Positions 5,821 to 10,307 of a stretch of 10,307 nucleotides of DNA are shown here, one piece after another; position 1 is the stretch's first letter; each line of letters starts with the position of its first letter. The notes below the pieces were generated by a model. The model made no database searches and had not been told where the DNA came from. It saw nothing but the letters and a program-made list of their open reading frames with translations. The stretch is from an uncultured Oscillospiraceae bacterium. Its GTDB lineage: Bacteria; Bacillota; Clostridia; Oscillospirales; Oscillospiraceae. The position numbers were made by a program, and so were the translations under genes. Location of the stretch: assembly GCA_947627085.1 (NCBI GenBank), contig CANQUO010000063.1, forward strand, positions 1 to 10,307. Reading direction: 5' to 3'.

Positions 5821-5991
5821 TTAAGCTTCTTCGATGGCACCGACGGGGCACTCGCCCTCGCAGGCTCCGCAGTCGATGCAGACATCGGGGTCCACGACGT
5901 GCTGGCCGTCGCCCTCGGCAATGGCTCCGACGGGGCAGGCCGCCTCGCAAGCGCCGCAGTTGACACAGGAGTCGGTAACTTTTCTCGGCAT
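5821..5991 (-). CDS. Clostridial-type 2[4Fe-4S] ferredoxin
   Basis: The 56-residue electron carrier has two classic cluster motifs: C9-x2-C12-x2-C15-x3-C19-P and C38-x2-C41-x2-C44-x3-C48-P. The two halves, DSCVNCGACEAACPVGAI and DVCIDCGACEGECPVGAI, are near repeats. Such ferredoxins pass low-potential electrons between enzymes such as pyruvate:ferredoxin oxidoreductase and hydrogenases. The start chosen is the ATG at 5991-5989 (MPRKVTDSC), because GGAGG lies 9 bases upstream and the family begins this way. An in-frame ATG 30 bases earlier sits before that ribosome site and would add ten residues unlike the family. The gene is monocistronic, diverges from ctsR, and its transcript would have a hairpin at both ends. 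Confidence 0.95.
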   Translation of the reverse strand: MPRKVTDSCVNCGACEAACPVGAIAEGDGQHVVDPDVCIDCGACEGECPVGAIEEA

Positions 5992-6026
5992 AATTATGTA
6001 CCTCCATAATTTATTTTCCATGTTTC

Positions 6027-6044
6027 GACAGGAGAGCTCCCGTC
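6027..6044 (-). other. 5'-terminal stem-loop of the ferredoxin mRNA
   Basis: On the minus strand GACGGGAG can pair with CTCCTGTC (one G-U pair). The stem begins at about 6044, the start point predicted from the promoter. A hairpin at the very 5' end is known to slow 5'-end-dependent decay in Bacillota; that role here is inferred. Confidence 0.5.
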
Positions 6045-6050
6045 ATTAGC

Positions 6051-6078
6051 ATTGTAACACGTATTTGAGAAAAATCAA
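6051..6078 (-). promoter_or_regulatory. SigA-type promoter of the ferredoxin gene
   Basis: Minus-strand TTGATT (6078-6073) and TACAAT (6056-6051) are 16 bases apart. The expected start near 6044 gives a leader of about 53 nt before the chosen ATG. Confidence 0.65.
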
Positions 6079-6124
6079 TTATATTTTTTCAGAAAATTGA
6101 GCGGTTTTTGGTAATTCCTACAGA

Positions 6125-6146
6125 TTTGACCTTTTGACCATTGACC
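6125..6146 (-). promoter_or_regulatory. Cluster of three GGTCAAA-type heptads, unusual CtsR-like site
   Basis: On the minus strand GGTCAAT, GGTCAAA and GGTCAAA stand at 6146-6140, 6139-6133 and 6131-6125. The heptads match CtsR half-sites, but the periods are 7 and 8 instead of the usual 10. The cluster covers the -35 box of the first ctsR promoter candidate. Confidence 0.5.
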
Positions 6147-6162
6147 GGAGGCCGATTATATG
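6134..6162 (+). promoter_or_regulatory. Candidate promoter P1 of the ctsR operon
   Basis: TTGACC (6134-6139) and TATATG (6157-6162) are 17 bases apart. The -35 box lies within the heptad cluster at 6125-6146. Transcription would start near 6169, leaving a leader of about 180 nt. Confidence 0.45.
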
Positions 6163-6189
6163 AAAATCAAAGAAAAATCGTGAAACAGT

Positions 6190-6219
6190 TTGAAAATCAA
6201 TGCAATCGTGAGATATATA
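6190..6219 (+). promoter_or_regulatory. Candidate promoter P2 of the ctsR operon
   Basis: TTGAAA (6190-6195) and TATATA (6214-6219) are 18 bases apart. The double CtsR site starts 3 bases after the -10 box and would cover the start point, a typical repressor position. Confidence 0.5.
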
Positions 6220-6221
6220 AA

Positions 6222-6255
6222 GGTCAGTGAACGTCAAAGGTCAGTAAAGGTCAAA
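6222..6255 (+). promoter_or_regulatory. Tandem pair of CtsR operators
   Basis: Two 17-bp sites abut without a gap: GGTCAGT-GAA-CGTCAAA (6222-6238) and GGTCAGT-AAA-GGTCAAA (6239-6255). Each has the heptad-N-A-N-heptad layout of the CtsR operator known from B. subtilis (consensus RGTCAAA-NAN-RGTCAAA). The first heptad of each departs from the consensus at its last two bases. Confidence 0.82.
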
Positions 6256-6262
6256 ATCAGCC

Positions 6263-6291
6263 TTGATGATTTTGAGGATTTGGGTTATCAT
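6263..6291 (+). promoter_or_regulatory. Candidate promoter P3 of the ctsR operon
   Basis: TTGATG (6263-6268) and TATCAT (6286-6291) are 17 bases apart. The start near 6298 is immediately followed by the best CtsR site, and gives a leader of about 52 nt. Confidence 0.5.
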
Positions 6292-6301
6292 ATGCACGTA
6301 A

Positions 6302-6324
6302 GGTCAAAGAAAGTCAAAGTCAAA
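6302..6324 (+). promoter_or_regulatory. Consensus CtsR operator with an extra half-site
   Basis: GGTCAAA-GAA-AGTCAAA (6302-6318) matches the CtsR consensus at every fixed position. A further GTCAAA follows directly at 6319-6324. It lies just upstream of ctsR, so the repressor should control its own operon. Confidence 0.88.
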
Positions 6325-6349
6325 ATAAATTGACAAGGAGATGTGACCC

Positions 6350-6814
6350 GTGGGTATTTCAGATGTGATAGCCCAGTTCATAAATGAGCTTTTGGAGGAG
6401 GACTCCACGGCGGAGGTCCAGCGGAGCGAGCTTGCCAGCCGCTTCAACTGCGTGCCCAGCCAGATAAACTACGTGATCTCCACCAGGTTTTCGCCTGAGC
6501 GGGGGTACGTGGTGGAGAGCCGCCGGGGCGGCAACGGGTACATCCGCATCCGACGGGTGCAGTCGGACCCCAAGCTCATCATCATGCACACGGTGAACGC
6601 CGTGGGCTCCCGCGTGGACCAGGATACCGCCGGGGCGTTGCTTTCAAACTGCGTCTCCGCCGGAGTGCTGGAGGAGAGCGCGGCGAGAGTGATGCTGTCG
6701 GCCCTCTCCGACCAGGCCCTGAGACCCGTGGCCCCGGAGGGGAGAGACATTGTGAGGGCGTCGATATTCAAGCAGATGCTGTTAAGCACATTACCCCTTA
6801 GTCAGCTACGCTGA
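6350..6814 (+). CDS. ctsR: CtsR, repressor of class III heat-shock genes
   Basis: CtsR represses clp genes and falls off DNA on heat or protein stress. The 154-residue protein has the winged helix-turn-helix at residues 1-70, with CVPSQINYVISTRFSPERGYVVESRRG (34-60) almost as in B. subtilis. The wing loop reads RGGNGY (59-64), whereas B. subtilis has RGGGGY, the glycine loop reported to act as thermosensor. Residues 75-145 match the C-terminal dimerisation domain. The start is GTG at 6350, with AAGGAG 9 bases upstream; the nearby ATG at 6341 runs straight into a stop. The last residues, PLSQLR and stop, come from a folded repeat. Three CtsR-type operators precede the gene, so it is autoregulated. 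It heads the ctsR-mcsA-clpC operon. Confidence 0.95.
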   Translation: MGISDVIAQFINELLEEDSTAEVQRSELASRFNCVPSQINYVISTRFSPERGYVVESRRGGNGYIRIRRVQSDPKLIIMHTVNAVGSRVDQDTAGALLSNCVSAGVLEESAARVMLSALSDQALRPVAPEGRDIVRASIFKQMLLSTLPLSQLR

Positions 6815-6851
6815 CAGATCACCTTAACGCCGCTATGCGGCTAAAGGGAGC
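6794..6851. repeat. Three-way-junction repeat spanning the ctsR stop codon
   Basis: An outer stem CCCTTA (6795-6800) / TAAAGGG (6842-6848, one bulge) encloses two hairpins: GTCAGC-tac-GCTGAC (6801-6815) and GCCGC-tat-GCGGC (6829-6841). The sequence style resembles folded intergenic repeats I associate with gut Clostridia (from memory, not checked). It contains the last six ctsR codons and fills most of the ctsR-mcsA gap, so it could also affect mRNA stability or readthrough. Confidence 0.65.
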
Positions 6852-6899
6852 CAAAACGGAAATTTTATTTGATTTGAATTTTTGAAAGGAGAAATCATT

Positions 6900-7403
6900 A
6901 TGAAATGCACAAATTGCGGCAAGAATAACGCTGTTAACCACTATCGTTACGAGGTGAACGGGAAGGTCACGGAGGCACATCTGTGCGCCGACTGCGCAAG
7001 GGAGCTTCAGCCGGAGAGGGAATTCGCGGCAAGGAGCCGGGAGATGTTCGGGGATATGTTCTCTGACGGCTTCTTCGGCGGCAGTCTCTTTGACAGGCGC
7101 CCCATGGGGGGACTGTTGGAGAGCTTTTTCGGCCGGGACCCCTTCGACGGATTCTTCGGCGGGAGCTTCAGCCCCTTCGCGATGCTGGGCGTGCCGCGCA
7201 TCGAGATAAGCTTCCCGGAGGCGGAAGGCAATACCGGAGCGACCGGCAATAACGGGGACGTGGACCCGGAGCTTGCCAGACGCCGGGAGATAAACGCCCT
7301 TCGGGAGCGGATGCGCGCCGCCGCCGAGAGCGAGGACTACGAGAAGGCCGCAAAGCTTCGGGATGAGCTTAAAAAGCTTGAGGGCGGCAAAGAGGATAAA
7401 TAA
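6900..7403 (+). CDS. mcsA: McsA-like protein with one zinc-binding pair and a UVR motif
   Basis: In B. subtilis McsA activates the arginine kinase McsB and modulates CtsR and ClpC. This 167-residue form has an N-terminal zinc site, C3-x2-C6 with C29-x2-C32, and a C-terminal UVR coiled coil (about 127-161, with SEDYEKAAKLRDELKKL). Between them, where B. subtilis McsA has a second CxxC pair region, there is instead a Phe/Gly-rich stretch (about 49-96) with repeated FFGG and DGFF motifs, then a Gly/Asn linker. The ATG at 6900 is chosen because AAAGGAG lies 8-9 bases upstream; an in-frame TTG at 6882 would lie before the ribosome site. It sits in the canonical place between ctsR and clpC, but mcsB does not follow. 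Whether it activates any kinase here is unknown. Confidence 0.85.
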   Translation: MKCTNCGKNNAVNHYRYEVNGKVTEAHLCADCARELQPEREFAARSREMFGDMFSDGFFGGSLFDRRPMGGLLESFFGRDPFDGFFGGSFSPFAMLGVPRIEISFPEAEGNTGATGNNGDVDPELARRREINALRERMRAAAESEDYEKAAKLRDELKKLEGGKEDK

Positions 7404-7456
7404 TCAAGGTTTTCAGGGATGGAATGAGTATTTTTTGAAAGGGAGGCGCGGAATTT

Positions 7457-9916
7457 ATGAAAAATGAGGATCGTTTTACAGAGAGAGCGAAGAACGTCCT
7501 GAACCTGGCCCATGAGAAGGCCGCCCAGCTGGGCCACGGGTACGTGGGGAGCGAGCACATACTTTACGGCATCGCCGCCGACGGCGGCGGTGCCGCGGCG
7601 AAGGTGCTCAGAGAGGCCGGTATCGACAGGGAGCTTGTGGAGCTGAGCATAGAAAAGCTGGTGGGCCGGGGCGACAGCGCCGAAACCACCGTCCAGGGCC
7701 TGACGCCTAGGGCCAAGAGGGTCATCGAGCTCGCCCTTATCGACGCCGGGAGGCTTGGGCACAGCTACGTGGGCACGGAGCACCTGCTGATGGGCATCCT
7801 CCGGGAGCCGGACAGCGTGGCCTCGAAGATACTGACCATGTCGGGGGCGGAGATAAACAGGCTCTATACCGAGCTTGTGAACATGTTCGACCCGGGTTCC
7901 CGCCAGAAAACGCCCGCCGGGGACAGGTCCGTCCGCCACGCGGAGACCAAGACCCTGGACCAGTTTTCCCGGGACCTCACCGTGATGGCCCTGCGGGGAC
8001 AGCTGGACCCGGTGATCGGCCGTGACCGGGAGGTACAGCGGGTCATACAGATACTCTCACGCCGCACGAAGAATAACCCGGTGCTCATCGGCGAGCCCGG
8101 CGTTGGCAAGACGGCCATCGCCGAGGGCCTGGCCCAGAAGATAATCTCCGGCGACGTGCCGGAGAACCTGCGCAACCGCCGGGTGGTGTCGCTGGACCTC
8201 ACCGGCATGGTGGCCGGGACCAAGTACCGGGGCGACTTTGAGGAGCGTATCCGCAACGCCCTGGAGGAGGTCAAAAAGGCCGGGGACGTTATACTCTTTA
8301 TCGACGAGCTCCACACCATCGTGGGCGCGGGGGCCGCCGAAGGGGCAATCGACGCCTCCAATATCCTAAAGCCCGCCCTCTCCAGGGGCGAGATACAGGC
8401 CATCGGCGCCACGACGCTGAATGAGTACCGCAAGTATATCGAGAAGGACGCGGCATTGGAGCGCCGGTTCCAGCCGGTGCAGGTGGACGAGCCCACGGGG
8501 GAGGAATCCATCGAGATACTCCGGGGCCTTCGGGACAAGTACGAGGCCCACCACAAGCTGAAGATAACCGACGGGGCCATAGAGACCGCCGTGAAGCTGT
8601 CCCAGAGGTATATAAACGACCGTTATCTGCCGGACAAGGCCATCGACCTTGTGGACGAGGCGGCCTCCCGAGTCAGGATGGAGGAGCTGAAGCTCCCGCC
8701 GGACCTGAAGGAGCTTGAGAACCAGGCCGCCGCCCTTGCCGCCGAGAAGGAGGCCGCCGTGCAAAATCAGGACTTCGAGCGGGCGGCGAAGATAAGGGAT
8801 GAGGAGAAGGCCAAGAGGAGTGAGATCGACGAGGTCCGCCGCCGCTGGACCGACGGCAAGCTGGGCTCCGGAAAGCAGGTGCTGGCGGAGGACATCGCCG
8901 CCGTGGTGTCCGGCTGGACCGGAATACCCGTCACCACCCTCACAGAGGACGAGGGGGAGAGGCTCCTTCGGATGGAGGAGATACTTCATAAGCGGGTGGT
9001 GGGCCAGAACGAGGCCGTCACCGCCGTTGCCAAGGCCATACGCCGGGGTAGGGTGGGACTTAAGGACCCAAAGCGCCCCATCGGGTCGTTCCTCTTCCTC
9101 GGGCCCACGGGCGTGGGCAAGACGGAGCTGTGCAGGGCGCTGGCCGAGGCCATGTTTGGGGACGAGAACGCCATGATAAGAGTGGACATGTCCGAGTACA
9201 TGGAGAAGCACACGGTCTCAAAGCTCATCGGGTCCCCTCCGGGCTACGTGGGCTTTGACGAGGGCGGACAGCTCACCGAGAAGGTCCGCCGCCACCCGTA
9301 CAGCGTGGTGCTCTTTGACGAGATCGAGAAGGCCCACGAGGACGTGTTCAATATCATGCTCCAGATAATGGAGGACGGGCGGCTCACCGACTCCCAGGGC
9401 CGGCGGGTGGACTTCAGAAACACGGTGATAGTCATGACCTCCAACGTGGGGGCCAGGAACATCACGGAGCGGGCCAGGACCCTTGGCTTTTCCTCCGGGG
9501 ACGCGGGGGAGGAGACCATGGACGACAGCCGCATAAGGGAGGCCGTCATGGGGGACCTTAAGCGGACCTTCAAGCCGGAGTTTTTGAACCGCGTGGATGA
9601 GACTATCGTATTCCACCAGCTCACCCGGGAGGAGATACGCGCCATCGCAAGGAACATGCTGGACACCGTGGCAAAGCGCGTGGAGACAATGGATTTAAAG
9701 CTCACCGTCACCGACAGCGCGGTGGATGCCCTGGCTCAGGCCGGCTTCGATCCAGCCTACGGCGCCAGACCCTTAAGGCGTAAGATCCAGACCTTAGTCG
9801 AGGACGCCGTGGCCGAAAAGCTCTTAGAGGGCAGTATCAAGTCCGGCGACACCGTGGAGGTGGACGCCGGGGACGGAAAGGTGACCGTAAAGGCAAGGAC
9901 GCCGGAGACGGTGTAA
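7457..9916 (+). CDS. clpC: ClpC, AAA+ unfoldase of the ClpCP protease
   Basis: ClpC unfolds proteins with ATP and feeds them to ClpP. The 819-residue protein is full length. The N-domain (about 1-145) has two Clp-N repeats, each with a G-S/T-E-H-I/L-L motif (31-36, 106-111). AAA-1 has Walker A GEPGVGKT (212-219) and Walker B VILFIDE (278-284). A middle domain (about 403-470) carries a UVR-like coiled coil (NQDFERAAKIRDEEKAKR), the adaptor-binding site that separates ClpC from ClpB. AAA-2 has GPTGVGKT (549-556) and VVLFDE (617-622). The LGF tripeptide at 676-678 is the ClpP-docking loop, so it should work with a protease. Glu33 and Glu108 correspond to Glu32 and Glu106 of B. subtilis ClpC, which bind phosphoarginine. 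GGGAGG is 10 bases before the ATG. It lies 53 bases after mcsA in the CtsR-controlled operon. Confidence 0.97.
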   Translation: MKNEDRFTERAKNVLNLAHEKAAQLGHGYVGSEHILYGIAADGGGAAAKVLREAGIDRELVELSIEKLVGRGDSAETTVQGLTPRAKRVIELALIDAGRLGHSYVGTEHLLMGILREPDSVASKILTMSGAEINRLYTELVNMFDPGSRQKTPAGDRSVRHAETKTLDQFSRDLTVMALRGQLDPVIGRDREVQRVIQILSRRTKNNPVLIGEPGVGKTAIAEGLAQKIISGDVPENLRNRRVVSLDLTGMVAGTKYRGDFEERIRNALEEVKKAGDVILFIDELHTIVGAGAAEGAIDASNILKPALSRGEIQAIGATTLNEYRKYIEKDAALERRFQPVQVDEPTGEESIEILRGLRDKYEAHHKLKITDGAIETAVKLSQRYINDRYLPDKAIDLVDEAASRVRMEELKLPPDLKELENQAAALAAEKEAAVQNQDFERAAKIRDEEKAKRSEIDEVRRRWTDGKLGSGKQVLAEDIAAVVSGWTGIPVTTLTEDEGERLLRMEEILHKRVVGQNEAVTAVAKAIRRGRVGLKDPKRPIGSFLFLGPTGVGKTELCRALAEAMFGDENAMIRVDMSEYMEKHTVSKLIGSPPGYVGFDEGGQLTEKVRRHPYSVVLFDEIEKAHEDVFNIMLQIMEDGRLTDSQGRRVDFRNTVIVMTSNVGARNITERARTLGFSSGDAGEETMDDSRIREAVMGDLKRTFKPEFLNRVDETIVFHQLTREEIRAIARNMLDTVAKRVETMDLKLTVTDSAVDALAQAGFDPAYGARPLRRKIQTLVEDAVAEKLLEGSIKSGDTVEVDAGDGKVTVKARTPETV

Positions 9917-9929
9917 AGGATAGAATATT

Positions 9930-9962
9930 TTCGCTCCCCCGATTTCGGGGGAGCGAATTTTT
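9930..9962 (+). terminator. Rho-independent terminator of the ctsR-mcsA-clpC operon
   Basis: A perfect 12-bp stem (TTCGCTCCCCCG / CGGGGGAGCGAA) with loop ATTT is followed by five T residues, 13 bases after the clpC stop codon. Confidence 0.93.
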
Positions 9963-9983
9963 GCGTGAGATTCGGCCCACCCC

Positions 9984-10023
9984 GGCCGGCGCTTCGCGCG
10001 GCCACCCCTCCCGGAGGGAGGGG
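9984..10023. repeat. Two adjacent GC-rich hairpins
   Basis: GGCC-g-GCGC-ttc-GCGC-GGCC (9984-10003) is followed by CCCCTCCC-gga-GGGAGGGG (10005-10023). Neither has a T run. They open a 345-base gene-free tail that is nearly all hairpin repeats. Confidence 0.6.
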
Positions 10024-10060
10024 CTTGTTTGGAGGTGCGGCAAGAATCGGGGGCCTCCCA

Positions 10061-10119
10061 CCTCATCCGCCGCTGAGGCGGCACCTTCCCCGCCCGGCGG
10101 GGAAGGCTGGGGAATGAGG
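10061..10119. repeat. Three-way-junction palindromic repeat
   Basis: An outer stem CCTCAT (10061-10066) / ATGAGG (10114-10119) encloses GCCGC-tgag-GCGGC (10069-10082) and the 10-bp hairpin CCTTCCCCGC-ccg-GCGGGGAAGG (10084-10106). The plan, an outer stem with two inner hairpins, is the same as in the element at the ctsR end, although the sequences differ. Confidence 0.65.
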
Positions 10120-10160
10120 TTCGGTTTCGCCGGATTTTAAATTTCGCCTGCGGGCGGGGG

Positions 10161-10244
10161 ACGGGCGGGTCTGGGACCCGCCCCTACGGTGTCAACAGGA
10201 GGTGCCCCCGTATTTTTCGTAGGGGCGGGTTCTAAACCCGCCCG
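10161..10244. repeat. Inverted pair of short palindromic repeats
   Basis: One copy holds GGGCGGGT-ctggg-ACCCGCCC (10163-10183) and continues CCTACGG. The other holds CGTAGG then GGGCGGGTT-cta-AACCCGCCC (10223-10243). Read on opposite strands, both are CGTAGGGGCGGGT-N5-ACCCGCCCG, so the same unit is present twice in inverted orientation, about 30 bases apart. Confidence 0.7.
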
Positions 10245-10255
10245 CATTTAAATAA

Positions 10256-10295
10256 GCGCCGTAAGGCGCAACCTTTTACGGAGACGGGGGCTCTG
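10256..10295. repeat. Further small hairpins at the window edge
   Basis: GCGCC-gtaa-GGCGC (10256-10269) and GGGGG...CCCCC (from 10286) can form. Nothing else is seen here; the repeat cluster continues to the window edge. Confidence 0.4.
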
Positions 10296-10307
10296 ATCCC
10301 CCCATGC

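Noticed and set aside
5443..6007. Minus-strand frames (119 and 147 codons) crossing the structured element and terminators
   Set aside because: The frames run through a terminator and hairpins, have Arg/Pro/Ala-biased translations and no proper ribosome site; the bases are better explained by RNA or DNA structure.
5821..6021. Longer ferredoxin start (MENKLWRYII...)
   Set aside because: The GGAGG ribosome site lies between this ATG and the MPRKV start, and the extra residues do not fit the family.
6045..6349. CIRCE/HrcA operator near ctsR
   Set aside because: No TTAGCACTC-N9-GAGTGCTAA pattern is present; control here appears to rely on CtsR sites only.
6882..6899. TTG start adding six residues to McsA
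   Set aside because: The AAAGGAG ribosome site would be inside this extension, and the McsA family starts at M-x-C-x2-C.
8366..9211. Long minus-strand open frame inside clpC
   Set aside because: It lies wholly antisense to conserved ClpC domains, has no ribosome site or family likeness, and is explained by the high GC content and codon bias of clpC.
9963..10307. CRISPR array
   Set aside because: The repeats are palindromic, of different types and irregularly spaced, without a constant direct repeat and spacers.

Overview
The window looks like a chromosomal segment of a fairly GC-rich Clostridia species. The gut Oscillospiraceae/Ruminococcaceae are the most likely group (inference). The reasons are Bacillota-type ctsR, mcsA and clpC genes, an AbrB-type regulator convergent with rsmI, a clostridial 2[4Fe-4S] ferredoxin, clear SigA-type promoters in AT-rich gaps, strong GGAGG ribosome binding sites, and hairpin-rich intergenic repeats. 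No tRNA, rRNA, CRISPR or transposase gene was seen.

Left part (1-3,481). On the minus strand, metA (homoserine O-acyltransferase, with the glutamate linked to acetyl-CoA use) is followed by the start of an mscS-type channel gene through a TGATG overlap. A 321-bp gap holds the metA promoter and the diverging promoter of an abrB-like gene that carries a four-cysteine tail. abrB ends in a strong terminator and faces a minus-strand pair, trmN6-like methyltransferase then rsmI. This resembles the yabB-rsmI-abrB neighbourhood of Bacillus subtilis.

Middle part (3,473-5,820). A minus-strand two-gene operon encodes an ECF-type sigma factor overlapping by ATGA a membrane-tethered serpin. The serpin's short basic N-terminus, single transmembrane segment and position make it the expected anti-sigma partner, with the protease inhibitor as its outer domain. 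This is the most unusual unit in the window. Upstream lies a 391-bp non-coding stretch with a perfect 12-bp inverted repeat, a compact multi-branched structure whose G-U pairs favour a plus-strand RNA, a strong terminator that works in both directions, and a perfect 15-bp hairpin just behind the ferredoxin gene.

Right part (5,821-9,962). A ferredoxin gene (minus) diverges from the heat-shock operon ctsR-mcsA-clpC (plus). The control region has three candidate promoters, each touching GGTCAAA-type heptads; three 17-bp sites match the CtsR operator layout. The usual mcsB gene is absent between mcsA and clpC, and McsA lacks its second zinc-binding CxxC pair, while ClpC keeps the glutamates known to bind phosphoarginine. 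A folded repeat spans the ctsR stop codon. clpC ends in a strong terminator.

Tail (9,963-10,307). No gene was seen. The tail is a run of hairpin-forming repeats, including a three-way-junction element and an inverted pair of GTAGGGGCGGGT-type repeats.
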